From positions 843,451-907,450 of the forward strand of contig DCXL01000004.1 in NCBI GenBank assembly GCA_002328415.1: a stretch of DNA of 64,000 bases. Reading direction: 5' to 3'. Below are positions 1 through 9,224 of this stretch, in pieces. Position 1 is the stretch's first letter. Every line of letters begins with the position of its first letter. This stretch comes from Micavibrio sp. UBA2137 (GTDB taxonomy: Bacteria > Pseudomonadota > Alphaproteobacteria > Micavibrionales > Micavibrionaceae). The translations under genes and the position numbers were made by a program. The notes beneath the pieces are model-generated. The model was not told the origin of the DNA. It saw only the letters and a list, made by a program, of their open reading frames with translations, and did not search any database.

Positions 1-945
1 TCCACCTTCATCTTTTGACAAGATATAAGCTTCTGCTGTGAACTTTGTGTGTGGTGTGATTGAACCAGGCTTACATAGAACCTGACCACGCTCAACATCT
101 TCACGCTTCAAACCACGAAGTAGCGCGCCGACATTGTCTCCAGCCTGACCTGAGTCCAAAAGCTTTCTGAACATCTCAACACCTGTAATTGTTGTCTTTT
201 GTGTATCCTTGATACCAACAACTTCAATCTCGTCACCAACTTTGATGATCCCTGTCTCGATACGGCCAGTACACACTGTACCACGACCAGAAATTGAGAA
301 TACGTCCTCAACAGGCATCAAGAATGGCTGGTCAACTGGACGGTCTGGTGTTGGGATATATTCATCAACAGCAGCCATAAGTGCAGCAATAGCATCTTTA
401 CCAATGGCATCATCGCGGTTCTCAACAGCAGCCAAAGCTGAACCCTTAATGATAGGAATATCATCGCCTGGGAATTCATAAGATGACAGAAGCTCACGCA
501 CTTCCATTTCAACAAGCTCTAGTAGCTCTTCGTCATCAACCTGGTCAACTTTGTTCAAGAAGACGACCAATGATGGCACACCAACCTGACGCGCAAGTAG
601 AATGTGTTCACGTGTTTGTGGCATTGGACCATCAGCAGCGTTCACAACAAGAATAGCACCATCCATCTGGGCTGCACCTGTGATCATGTTCTTAACATAG
701 TCAGCGTGACCCGGGCAGTCTACGTGTGCGTAGTGACGGTTTTCTGTTTCATATTCAACGTGCGCTGTTGAAATCGTGATACCACGTGCTTTTTCTTCAG
801 GCGCCTTATCAATTTTATCAACTGACTCACCGTTACCAAACTGCAACGCAATCGCTGCTGTCAATGTTGTCTTACCATGGTCAACGTGGCCAATTGTTCC
901 AATGTTGACGTGCGGCTTATTACGCTCAAACTTTTCCTTAGACAT
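1..945 (-). CDS. tuf: Elongation factor Tu, 3' end cut by window edge
   Basis: EF-Tu is the GTPase that delivers aminoacyl-tRNA to the ribosome in the cytoplasm. The first 315 codons of roughly 396 are present, starting at the ATG at 945. The P-loop GHVDHGKTTLTAAIAL lies about 20 residues in, and the visible fragment ends in YILSKDEGG, a conserved stretch of domain 2-3. The C-terminal part lies outside the window. It is the last gene of an rpsL-rpsG-fusA-tuf str operon, 40 bases after fusA. No frameshift is seen in the visible part. Confidence 0.97.
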   Translation of the reverse strand, partial: MSKEKFERNKPHVNIGTIGHVDHGKTTLTAAIALQFGNGESVDKIDKAPEEKARGITISTAHVEYETENRHYAHVDCPGHADYVKNMITGAAQMDGAILVVNAADGPMPQTREHILLARQVGVPSLVVFLNKVDQVDDEELLELVEMEVRELLSSYEFPGDDIPIIKGSALAAVENRDDAIGKDAIAALMAAVDEYIPTPDRPVDQPFLMPVEDVFSISGRGTVCTGRIETGIIKVGDEIEVVGIKDTQKTTITGVEMFRKLLDSGQAGDNVGALLRGLKREDVERGQVLCKPGSITPHTKFTAEAYILSKDEGG

Positions 946-985
946 TTTAAATTCCTTCTTCTTTAATCAAATTTCTTTAAGTTAA

Positions 986-3094
986 TTATCCAGCCATTTT
1001 CTCTTTAACTTCTTCTGCAACAGAGGCAGGAGCAGCGGCATAGTGATCAAACAACATTGTGTAGTTTGCACGACCCTGAGACATAGAGCGGAGATTGTTA
1101 ATGTATCCAAACATGTTTGACAATGGCACCATCGCATCAACGACTTTTGCGTTACCACGGTCAGACATACCCTGAACGATACCGCGACGTGAGTTAATGT
1201 CACCAATGATGTCACCCATATATTCTTCAGGTGTTACAACTTCAACCTTCATGATTGGCTCAAGAAGTTGTGGACCTGCTTTCTGCATGGCTTCACGGAA
1301 GGCTGCACGCGCAGCAATCTCAAACGCCATCACAGAGGAGTCAACATCGTGATACGCACCGTCAGTCAGTGTTACGCCAAAGTCAACAACAGGGAAGCCA
1401 GCGATGATACCGCTTTCTTTCTGAAGCTCGAGACCTTTTTGAACACCTGGGATATATTCTTTTGGAACGTTACCACCCGTAATTGTGTCATCAAAAGTAA
1501 ATCCTGCACCTGCTTCGTTTGGCCTAAATGTACAAACGATACGAGCAAATTGACCAGAGCCACCAGATTGTTTCTTGTGTGTGTAGTCCACCTCAACCTC
1601 TTTCGTGATTGTTTCACGGTAAGCAACCTGAGGCGCACCAATGTTGGCTTCGACCTTAAATTCACGCTTCATACGGTCAACAAGGATATCAAGGTGAAGC
1701 TCACCCATACCTTTAATGATTGTTTGACCTGATTCATGGTCAACAGAAACACGGAATGATGGGTCTTCTGCAGCTAAACGTTGTAGCGCAGTTGACATTT
1801 TTTCCTGGTCAGCTTTTGACTTAGGCTCAACAGCAATCTCAATCACTGGCTCAGGGAACTCCATACGCTCAAGAACGATTGGGTGTGAAGCATCGCAAAG
1901 TGTGTCGCCTGTTGTTGTATTTTTCAAACCAACAATCGCCACGATATCACCAGCTTGCGCTTCTTTGATTTCTTCACGGTTGTTTGAGTGCATGAGAAGC
2001 ATACGACCAACACGCTCGCGGTTGTCTTTCACAGTGTTTTGCGCATATGAACCAGACTCAAGTGTTCCTGAGTAGATACGCACAAATGTCAAAGAACCAA
2101 CAAATGGGTCGTTCATGATTTTAAAAGCAAGTGCTGAGAAAGGCTCGTCATTTGAAGGCTTACGCGCCATTGTTTTCTCGCCATCAACTTCTTTACCCTT
2201 AACCTCACCAATATCAAGTGGTGAAGGCAGATATTCAACAACGCAATCTAGCATTGGCTGAACACCTTTGTTTTTAAAGGCAGAACCACAGATAACTGGG
2301 TAGAACGCATTCGCGATTGTTCCTTTACGGATACAGGCGCGCAACGTCTCGTTAGAAATCTCGCGACCTTCAAGGTAGTCTTCCATTGCCTGATCATCTT
2401 GCTCAACAGCAATCTCAATCAAAGTCTCACGGTATTCTTGCGCCTTATCAGCAAGATCAGCCGGGATATCAACTTCTTGGAATGTTGCGCCAAGATTTTC
2501 TGAGTCCCAAACAAGCGCCTTCATTTTCACAAGGTCAACAACACCAGCAAAATCGTTTTCTGCGCCAATTGGCAATTGCAAGCAAAGCGGAATAGCACCA
2601 AGACGCTCTTTGATTGATTCAACAGAAGCATAAAAGTCTGCGCCAATTTTATCCATTTTGTTAATGAAGATAACGCGCGGTACATTGTACTTGTCGCCCT
2701 GCCTCCACACTGTTTCTGTTTGTGGCTCAACACCAGCATTACCATCAAGCACACAGATCGCACCATCAAGTACGCGCAATGAACGCTCAACCTCAATTGT
2801 GAAGTCAACGTGTCCTGGTGTGTCAATGATGTTCAAACGGAAACCTTCGCCTGAAAATTGACCGCCCTCGATACCCTTCCAGAATGTTGTAGTCGCAGCA
2901 GAGGTAATTGTAATACCACGCTCCTGCTCCTGCTCCATCCAGTCCATAGTAGCCGCACCATCATGCACCTCACCAATTTTGTGAGACTTACCGGAGTAGA
3001 ACAATACACGCTCTGTCGTTGTTGTTTTACCAGCATCGATGTGCGCCATAATTCCAAAGTTACGGTAATGGGCTATGTCATAATTGTCAGTCAT
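986..3094 (-). CDS. fusA: Elongation factor G
   Basis: EF-G is the translocation GTPase of the ribosome. The 702-residue length is normal for the family. The G1 loop AHIDAGKTTTTERVL is at residues 17-31, the G3 motif DTPGH follows near residue 90, and NKMDK (G4) near 145. Domains IV and V follow, with the characteristic GGNVPKEYIPGVQKG stretch. It lies between rpsG and tuf in the str operon on the same strand, so it is expected to be cotranscribed with them. Confidence 0.98.
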   Translation of the reverse strand: MTDNYDIAHYRNFGIMAHIDAGKTTTTERVLFYSGKSHKIGEVHDGAATMDWMEQEQERGITITSAATTTFWKGIEGGQFSGEGFRLNIIDTPGHVDFTIEVERSLRVLDGAICVLDGNAGVEPQTETVWRQGDKYNVPRVIFINKMDKIGADFYASVESIKERLGAIPLCLQLPIGAENDFAGVVDLVKMKALVWDSENLGATFQEVDIPADLADKAQEYRETLIEIAVEQDDQAMEDYLEGREISNETLRACIRKGTIANAFYPVICGSAFKNKGVQPMLDCVVEYLPSPLDIGEVKGKEVDGEKTMARKPSNDEPFSALAFKIMNDPFVGSLTFVRIYSGTLESGSYAQNTVKDNRERVGRMLLMHSNNREEIKEAQAGDIVAIVGLKNTTTGDTLCDASHPIVLERMEFPEPVIEIAVEPKSKADQEKMSTALQRLAAEDPSFRVSVDHESGQTIIKGMGELHLDILVDRMKREFKVEANIGAPQVAYRETITKEVEVDYTHKKQSGGSGQFARIVCTFRPNEAGAGFTFDDTITGGNVPKEYIPGVQKGLELQKESGIIAGFPVVDFGVTLTDGAYHDVDSSVMAFEIAARAAFREAMQKAGPQLLEPIMKVEVVTPEEYMGDIIGDINSRRGIVQGMSDRGNAKVVDAMVPLSNMFGYINNLRSMSQGRANYTMLFDHYAAAPASVAEEVKEKMAG

Positions 3095-3138
3095 ATCAAT
3101 CTCTGTTCTATTCTCTCAAAAGTTATCTCTTTAATGGC

Positions 3139-3648
3139 TTACCACTTGTAATGTGCAAACGCACGGTTGGCTTCGGCCATTTTGTGAATTTCATCACGTT
3201 TCTTCACAGCAGCACCGCGCTCGTTCAGTGCATCGTTTAGCTCACCATAAAGGCGCTCTTCCATTGTCTTTTCGTTACGCTTGCGCGCAGCATTAATAAT
3301 CATGCGCATTGACAAGGCCTGACGACGATCAGCTTTCACCTCTACAGGCACTTGATATGTTGCACCACCAACACGGCGTGAACGCACCTCAACCTGAGGG
3401 CCAACGTTACCTAGTGCCTTGTGAAAACGGGCAAGGCCCATATTCTTGCTGGCCAGTTCTTGGTCCAACTCATTGTCATTGTCGCCTTTTTGATTAGATA
3501 GACGCTCAAGCGCACCGTAAACAATCTTTTCAGCAACAGATTTCTTACCATCCAACATGACATTGTTCATGAATTTATTCAGAACCATGTCACCAAATAA
3601 TGGATCAGGTAGAATTTCTCTTTTTTCAGCTCTATGACGACGTGACAT
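3139..3648 (-). CDS. rpsG: 30S ribosomal protein S7
   Basis: S7 is a primary 16S rRNA-binding protein of the small-subunit head and often the autoregulator of its operon. The core motif VEVRSRRVGGATYQVPVEV is present, as is the C-terminal helix region ending in FAHYKW. The protein is 169 residues against the usual 156. The extra residues sit after the first helices, around residues 52-65 (NQKGDNDNELDQ), before the conserved FHKAL segment. It lies 23 bases after rpsL in the str operon. Confidence 0.97.
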   Translation of the reverse strand: MSRRHRAEKREILPDPLFGDMVLNKFMNNVMLDGKKSVAEKIVYGALERLSNQKGDNDNELDQELASKNMGLARFHKALGNVGPQVEVRSRRVGGATYQVPVEVKADRRQALSMRMIINAARKRNEKTMEERLYGELNDALNERGAAVKKRDEIHKMAEANRAFAHYKW

Positions 3649-3671
3649 TTATAATACTCCGTAAACTAAAA

Positions 3672-4055
3672 TTATTTAGGCTTCTTCGCACCATAGCGAG
3701 AGCGTGTTTGTTTTCTGTCTTTCACACCTTGCGTATCCAAGGCACCACGAATGATACGGTAACGCACACCAGGCAAGTCTTTTACACGACCGCCCTGAAT
3801 AAGAACAACTGAGTGCTCCTGCAAATTGTGACCCTCACCCGGGATATAGCAGATAACCTCAAAACCTGTTGTCAAACGCACCTTTGCAACTTTACGCAAA
3901 GCAGAGTTTGGTTTCTTAGGTGTTGTTGTATACACACGTGTACACACACCACGCACCTGAGGATTAGACTTCAGGGCTCTGTTTTTTTTGGTTTTCATCG
4001 CCTTCTTGCCACCCTTGGCACGAGGATTACGAATAAGCTGTTGTATTGTAGGCAT
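3672..4055 (-). CDS. rpsL: 30S ribosomal protein S12
   Basis: S12 acts in the decoding centre of the small subunit. The protein has 127 residues and starts MPTIQQLIRNPR. The loops that carry streptomycin-resistance changes elsewhere, TTPKKPNSALRK and GGRVKDLPGVRY, are wild type. The segment before the first of these, KTKKNRALKSNPQVRGVC, is more divergent than in most Alphaproteobacteria. It is the first gene of the str operon and has its own upstream promoter candidate. Confidence 0.98.
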   Translation of the reverse strand: MPTIQQLIRNPRAKGGKKAMKTKKNRALKSNPQVRGVCTRVYTTTPKKPNSALRKVAKVRLTTGFEVICYIPGEGHNLQEHSVVLIQGGRVKDLPGVRYRIIRGALDTQGVKDRKQTRSRYGAKKPK

Positions 4056-4105
4056 GCTTGCCGTCCTTCTTTAGTTAACTACTGTTGGATAGGTTGGTCG
4101 AACAC

Positions 4106-4134
4106 TGTAAAAGCCATAGCGACGAAATTGTCAA
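4106..4134 (-). promoter_or_regulatory. Candidate sigma70 promoter of the str operon
   Basis: On the minus strand a perfect -35 box TTGACA (4129-4134) is followed, after 17 bases, by TTTACA (4106-4111) as a weak -10 box, about 50 bases before the rpsL start. The remainder of the 317-base gap between rpsL and the pilin gene (4056-4372) shows no further gene. Within it I see only an inverted repeat TTGCA-TGCG-TGCAA near 4320-4336 that is not followed by a run of T. Confidence 0.5.
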
Positions 4135-4372
4135 GCTTTTTAAGCCTGATTTCAATTTTCACTATGGTTTTTAACTACGTCCGAACTGCGTTTAGTCCTT
4201 TTGTAAGGCTACGACCAGCTCATCCGATACTTCAAATTCGAGCGGATACTAGTTTAAAAGAACCCCAAACGTCAAGCACGAAATTAAAGTTTTTTTAATT
4301 TTTTGAAGGCACTACAAATGATTGCACGCATGCAAGTTTTTAAGGCGTAAGAAGATAAGGGTGATTTACCTG

Positions 4373-4537
4373 CTACATATTAAGAAGCCCGGGCAATCTA
4401 TCAAAGAAAAGCTCTGATAAATCAGCACCAAAGGCATAAAGCGCAACTGATATGGCCAAGGCAATGCTTGCGGCAATCAGGCCGTATTCAATGGCAGTCG
4501 CACCTTTTGTACAAGCAAAGTATGATTTAATACTCAT
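4373..4537 (-). CDS. Flp/Fap-type pilin subunit, 54 residues
   Basis: This is a small type IVb pilin that would be processed by a TadV-type prepilin peptidase and assembled by a Tad secretion machine. The sequence begins MSIKSYFACTKG followed by ATAIEYGLIAAS, the Flp signature: cleavage after G12, with E at +5 of the mature protein. A single hydrophobic helix of about 20 residues follows and the protein ends LPGLLNM. No tad, cpa or rcp genes are in the window, so it is an orphan copy here. It is placed between the 56-residue gene and rpsL. No strong ribosome-binding site is visible before the ATG. Confidence 0.88.
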   Translation of the reverse strand: MSIKSYFACTKGATAIEYGLIAASIALAISVALYAFGADLSELFFDRLPGLLNM

Positions 4538-4580
4538 ACTTAAATTTTACCATAGTCACGCCATAAATTGCCACTTTAAT

Positions 4581-4602
4581 AAAAAACCCGCCAAATGGCG
4601 GG
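4581..4602 (-). terminator. Rho-independent terminator after the 56-residue gene
   Basis: The minus strand reads CCCGCC-ATTT-GGCGGG followed by six T residues. The stem is 4587-4592 with 4597-4602, and the T run is at 4581-4586. It would end transcripts of the small gene at 4620-4790 and separates it from the pilin gene. Confidence 0.85.
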
Positions 4603-4619
4603 CTCTTTGTGAATCTCAA

Positions 4620-4790
4620 TTATTTAATGTGTCGCGAAAGGTCCACGCCACGTGTAACAAGAAAATTAATTAAATTCTCTGTATGTTGTTCATCAACGCC
4701 CATAAAATTCGCAAAATCTTCAAAGCCTTCTTTCAAGCTGATCTTTTTCTCGCCAACACCTTTTGGAAGCTCTCCATCACAATAAGCCAT
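4620..4790 (-). CDS. Small hypothetical protein, 56 residues
   Basis: I do not recognise this protein. It starts MAYCDGELPKGVGEKKISLK and ends VTRGVDLSRHIK. It is hydrophilic and mixed-charge, with no signal peptide or membrane segment. Support for it being a gene: a GGAG ribosome-binding site 8 bases before the ATG, and a clean terminator just after the stop, with another terminator (for rpoC) upstream. It is therefore an independent small transcription unit between rpoC and the pilin gene. Confidence 0.65.
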   Translation of the reverse strand: MAYCDGELPKGVGEKKISLKEGFEDFANFMGVDEQHTENLINFLVTRGVDLSRHIK

Positions 4791-4840
4791 AGCCAATCTC
4801 CATTTTTTTTATGACAATATATAGGCCATAAAATATGTCA

Positions 4841-4867
4841 ATAAAAAACCCGTCTCGTTGGACGGGT
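4841..4867 (-). terminator. Rho-independent terminator of the rpoBC operon
   Basis: On the minus strand a 7-bp stem ACCCGTC / GACGGGT (4861-4867 with 4848-4854) with a 6-base loop is followed by a run of six T. It lies 28 bases after the rpoC stop codon. Confidence 0.9.
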
Positions 4868-4894
4868 TCTTCATAATTATTATTTAAAAAGAAA

Positions 4895-7800
4895 TTAGCC
4901 GTTGGCTGCCTCTTTTGTGTCATCTTCTGATGTCTCGGTCTGAGACTCTTCAGTTTGATCTGTTGCCTCTGGCGCGTCGGCTGCAGCTTGAGCGGTTGCC
5001 TCTTCTTCTGCGGCCTGTTGTGCCTCAATGGCAACACGGTCACGCTGATTAGCAACGCGCTTGATACCCTTCACGAATGAACCAGTACCAGCCGGGATCA
5101 AACGACCCACAATGACGTTTTCTTTCAATCCGGTCAGAACATCCTGTTTTCCTTGTGTTGCAGCCTCTGTCAGGACACGTGTTGTCTCCTGGAAGGATGC
5201 AGCAGAGATAAAGGAACGTGTTTGCAGTGATGCCTTTGTGATCCCTTGCAGGATAGGCTTTGCAACCGCTGGGCGCTTGCCATTATCGATGAAGCGCTGA
5301 TTTTCTTTTTCAAACTCTTCTTTATCGATAACTTCACCGATGAGGTATGTTGTGTCACCAACTTCTTGAATTTCAACCTTCTGCAACATCTGACGTGCAA
5401 TTACTTCGATGTGCTTATCGTTGATTTTCACCCCTTGCAGGCGGTAAACATCCTGAATTTCATTGACCAGATAGTCAGCCAAGGCTTCAACACCCATCAC
5501 GTGGAGCAAGTCATGTGGTACAATCGCACCATCAATGATCGCCTCACCCTTACGGATGAAGTCACCTTCCGCAACCGCCATATGACGACCCTTTGGCACC
5601 ATGTATTCAACAGGCTCTAGGCTCTTGTCAGTTGGGTTCAGGATAATACGCTTCTTGGTTTTGTAGTCTTTACCAAATTCGATATTACCATCAACCTCTG
5701 CAATCACAGCGGCATCCTTTGGACGACGTGCTTCGAACAATTCAGCCACACGAGGTAGACCCCCTGTAATGTCACGTGTTTTCGATGTCTCACGAGGAAC
5801 ACGCGCAATCACGTCACCGGCTTTAACCTCTTGTCCATTTTCAACAGACAAAACAGCTTGTGCTGAAAGGTAGTAGTTTGCAGGCAAGCCATTTGGCAGG
5901 TTGATGACCTCGCCCTTCTTATCAAGAAGAGAGATACGTGGCTTCAAGTCCTGACCTTTGGGCTGTGCACGCCAATCAATAACAACTTTTGATGCAATAC
6001 CTGTGGCTTCGTCAGTTTGCTCAGAAAGCGATACACCATCTTCGAGATCAAAGAAGTGTGCAACACCATCTTTTTCTGTAATCACAGGAATTGTAAACGG
6101 ATCCCATTCAACCAAACGATCACCAGGTTTAACTTTTGCCTTATCAGCAACCATCAAACGTGAGCCATAAGGAATACGGTAAACGGCCTTTTCCTTACCT
6201 TTGGAGTCAAGAACAGCAATCTCAGTATTACGTCCCATGACAATCAATGTGCCTTCGGAGTTTTTCACTGTGTTTTCATTGCGAAGTTCAATCACACCTT
6301 CAGATGCGGCTTCGATTGAGTTTTGCTCAACATTACGTTGCGCCGCACCACCAATGTGGAATGTACGCATTGTAAGCTGTGTACCAGGCTCACCAATGGA
6401 TTGCGCAGCCATAACACCAACGGCCTCACCCATATTTACAGGTGTTCCGCGTGCAAGGTCACGACCGTAACATGTGGCACAAATTCCACCACGTGTTTCA
6501 CAGGTCAATGCTGAACGCACGACAACTGAATCAACACCAGCGGTTTCAATTGCTTCCGATGTTTCCTCGTCAATGATTGTGTCTTTTGCAACAAGAACGT
6601 CACCTGAGAGCGGGTGAACAACGTCATTCAAAGAACAACGGCCCAAGATACGCTCGGCCAGACCAACAACAACATCAGGACCGTTCATCACAGGCTTGAT
6701 TTCAATACCACGCTCTGTGCCACAGTTTTGCTCTATGATGACAACATCCTGTGATACATCAACCAAACGACGTGTCAGGTAACCTGAGTTGGCTGTTTTC
6801 AAGGCTGTGTCAGCTAGGCCCTTACGGGCACCGTGTGTCGAGTTAAAGTATTCAAGAACGGTTAGACCTTCTTTAAAGTTAGAAATAATCGGGTTCTCGA
6901 TAATCTCACCAGATGGTTTGGCCATCAAACCACGCATACCGGCAAGCTGTCTAATTTGCGCGGCAGAACCACGCGCACCAGAATGCGCCATCATGTAAAC
7001 AGAGTTCATGTCACCTGTTTCAATGGTTGAAATTTCTTTCATCATCGCATCAGCAACATCATCTGTACATTGTGACCAAATATCGACAACCTTGTTGTAT
7101 TTCTCACCACGTGTGATCAATCCATCCATATATTGTTGTTCGAATTCCTTGACCTTTTCCTTGGCAGCATTAACCAGCTTCTCCTTGGCTGGTGGGATAA
7201 CCATGTCATCCTTACCAAAGGAAATACCAGCAATACAGGCATGTCTGAAACCAAGTTTCATCATACGGTCACAGAAGATGACTGTCTCTTTCTGACCACA
7301 GAAGCGGTAAACCACATCAATCAGGTTAGAGATATCTTTCTTTGTCAAAACACGGTTGATCAAGTCAAACGGCACACGAGGGTGGCGTGGCAACAATTCA
7401 GACATGATCATACGACCAGGTGTTGTTTCCACAATCTGTGTGACGCGGTTACCTTCTTCATCAACTGTGTGGTAACGCGATTTGATTTTGGCGTGCATCG
7501 AGATTTTATCTGAGTTAAGCGCGTGGCTAATCTCACCCGCACCGCGGAAAATCATGCCCTCGCCTCGCTCGCCTTCACGTGCAATTGAGAGGTAGTAAAG
7601 ACCCAAAACAATATCCTGTGATGGCACGATAACAGGCTTACCACTCGCAGGTGAGAGGATGTTGTTCGTTGACATCATCAAGCAGCGTGATTCAAGCTGT
7701 GCCTCGATAGAGAGTGGCACGTGAACGGCCATTTGGTCACCATCAAAGTCAGCGTTAAAGGCTGTACAGACAAGTGGGTGAAGCTGAATGGCTTTACCTT

Positions 7801-9130
7801 CAATCAGCACAGGTTCAAACGCCTGGATACCAAGTCTGTGCAGTGTCGGCGCACGGTTAAGAAGCACTGGGTGTTCACGGATAACCTCTTCCAAGATATC
7901 CCAGACCTCAGGACGTGCCTTTTCAACCATTTTCTTAGCGGCTTTCACCGTCGAGGCCATGCCGTAAAGTTCGAGCTTGTGATAAATAAATGGCTTGAAC
8001 AACTCAAGCGCCATTTTCTTTGGCAGACCACATTGATGCAGTTTCAATTCTGGACCAACCACAATCACGGAACGACCTGAATAGTCAACACGCTTCCCAA
8101 GAAGGTTCTGACGGAAACGACCTTGCTTACCCTTAAGCATGTCTGACAATGATTTCAATGGGCGGCGGTTTGTACCAGTAATTGTACGACCACGGCGTCC
8201 GTTATCAAACAGGGCGTCCACTGATTCCTGCAACATACGTTTTTCGTTACGCACAATAATGTCAGGCGCGCGCAATTCCATCAAACGCTTCAAACGGTTA
8301 TTTCTGTTAATGACACGACGGTAAAGGTCGTTCAAATCTGATGTTGCAAAACGACCACCATCCAATGGGACAAGCGGGCGCAATTCAGGTGGAAGCACAG
8401 GAAGAACGTCCAACACCATCCATTCAGGACGTGTACCAGATTCGACAAATGCTTCAAGCAACTTCAAACGCTTAACAAGCTTCTTACGCTTGGCTTCTGA
8501 TTTTGTCGCAGCCAAGGCTTCCTCAGCATTCACGCGCTCTTCTTCCAAGTCAATTTCAGAAAGAATGCGCTTCAAGGCTTCCGCACCAATGCCAGCCTCA
8601 AAGTTTTCTTCACCATATTCATCTTGTGCGTCTAGGTATTCTTCCTCTGTCAGAAGCTGCAATGGCTTCAAAGGTGTCATACCAGGCTCAATCACGATGA
8701 AGTTTTCAAAGTAAAGCACACGCTCAAGGTTTTTCAGTGTGATGTCGAGCATCAAACCAACACGAGACGGCAATGACTTTGTAAACCAAATGTGCGCAAC
8801 AGGAGAGGCCAGATCAATGTGACCCATGCGCTCACGGCGCACTTTTGTGAGTGTCACTTCCACACCACATTTTTCACAGATGATCCCTTTGTACTTCATG
8901 CGCTTGTACTTACCGCAAAGGCATTCATAATCCTTTACAGGGCCAAAGATACGGGCACAGAACAAACCATCGCGCTCTGGCTTAAATGTACGGTAATTGA
9001 TGGTTTCAGGTTTTTTAACCTCCCCAAATGACCAAGAGCGGATTTGCTCTGGGCTTGCAATCGCAATGCGGATTGCTTCGAAACTCTGAGGACCTTGTGG
9101 TTGCCCGAATAGGTTCATCAATTCATTCAT
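4895..9130 (-). CDS. rpoC: DNA-directed RNA polymerase subunit beta'
   Basis: This is the catalytic beta' subunit of RNA polymerase. At 1411 residues it is full length. The N-terminal zinc ribbon (CLCGKYKRMKYKG...CEKCG, about residues 70-90) and the Mg-binding NADFDGDQMAVHVPL (about residue 455) are intact. So is the second cysteine cluster around RGGICATCYGRDLARG. The C-terminus is an Ala/Glu/Thr-rich acidic tail of about 40 residues. A GGAG site precedes the ATG. It follows rpoB by 94 bases, a gap that holds a terminator-like hairpin. Confidence 0.98.
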   Translation of the reverse strand: MNELMNLFGQPQGPQSFEAIRIAIASPEQIRSWSFGEVKKPETINYRTFKPERDGLFCARIFGPVKDYECLCGKYKRMKYKGIICEKCGVEVTLTKVRRERMGHIDLASPVAHIWFTKSLPSRVGLMLDITLKNLERVLYFENFIVIEPGMTPLKPLQLLTEEEYLDAQDEYGEENFEAGIGAEALKRILSEIDLEEERVNAEEALAATKSEAKRKKLVKRLKLLEAFVESGTRPEWMVLDVLPVLPPELRPLVPLDGGRFATSDLNDLYRRVINRNNRLKRLMELRAPDIIVRNEKRMLQESVDALFDNGRRGRTITGTNRRPLKSLSDMLKGKQGRFRQNLLGKRVDYSGRSVIVVGPELKLHQCGLPKKMALELFKPFIYHKLELYGMASTVKAAKKMVEKARPEVWDILEEVIREHPVLLNRAPTLHRLGIQAFEPVLIEGKAIQLHPLVCTAFNADFDGDQMAVHVPLSIEAQLESRCLMMSTNNILSPASGKPVIVPSQDIVLGLYYLSIAREGERGEGMIFRGAGEISHALNSDKISMHAKIKSRYHTVDEEGNRVTQIVETTPGRMIMSELLPRHPRVPFDLINRVLTKKDISNLIDVVYRFCGQKETVIFCDRMMKLGFRHACIAGISFGKDDMVIPPAKEKLVNAAKEKVKEFEQQYMDGLITRGEKYNKVVDIWSQCTDDVADAMMKEISTIETGDMNSVYMMAHSGARGSAAQIRQLAGMRGLMAKPSGEIIENPIISNFKEGLTVLEYFNSTHGARKGLADTALKTANSGYLTRRLVDVSQDVVIIEQNCGTERGIEIKPVMNGPDVVVGLAERILGRCSLNDVVHPLSGDVLVAKDTIIDEETSEAIETAGVDSVVVRSALTCETRGGICATCYGRDLARGTPVNMGEAVGVMAAQSIGEPGTQLTMRTFHIGGAAQRNVEQNSIEAASEGVIELRNENTVKNSEGTLIVMGRNTEIAVLDSKGKEKAVYRIPYGSRLMVADKAKVKPGDRLVEWDPFTIPVITEKDGVAHFFDLEDGVSLSEQTDEATGIASKVVIDWRAQPKGQDLKPRISLLDKKGEVINLPNGLPANYYLSAQAVLSVENGQEVKAGDVIARVPRETSKTRDITGGLPRVAELFEARRPKDAAVIAEVDGNIEFGKDYKTKKRIILNPTDKSLEPVEYMVPKGRHMAVAEGDFIRKGEAIIDGAIVPHDLLHVMGVEALADYLVNEIQDVYRLQGVKINDKHIEVIARQMLQKVEIQEVGDTTYLIGEVIDKEEFEKENQRFIDNGKRPAVAKPILQGITKASLQTRSFISAASFQETTRVLTEAATQGKQDVLTGLKENVIVGRLIPAGTGSFVKGIKRVANQRDRVAIEAQQAAEEEATAQAAADAPEATDQTEESQTETSEDDTKEAANG

Positions 9131-9185
9131 AATTTTGCTCCTGTGTGTCGCTTATATAGCGTTAAATCTTTACTCTTTTTATATC

Positions 9186-9216
9186 AAAAATCGGCAGGCT
9201 ACATTTCAAGCCTGCC
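9186..9216 (-). promoter_or_regulatory. Hairpin with short T run between rpoB and rpoC
   Basis: In the 94-base rpoB-rpoC gap the minus strand forms a perfect 8-bp stem GGCAGGCT / AGCCTGCC (9209-9216 with 9193-9200) with an 8-base loop. GA and five T residues follow. This resembles a weak intrinsic terminator or an RNA-processing site. Because rpoC needs read-through from upstream, I treat it as an attenuator or processing element, not a full stop. Confidence 0.6.
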
Positions 9217-9224
9217 AAGATAGA

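Noticed and set aside
4452..4673. A 73-codon plus-strand frame in the rpsL-rpoC gap
   Set aside because: It overlaps the Flp pilin and a terminator on the other strand. The minus-strand reading gives a recognisable pilin; this one resembles nothing.
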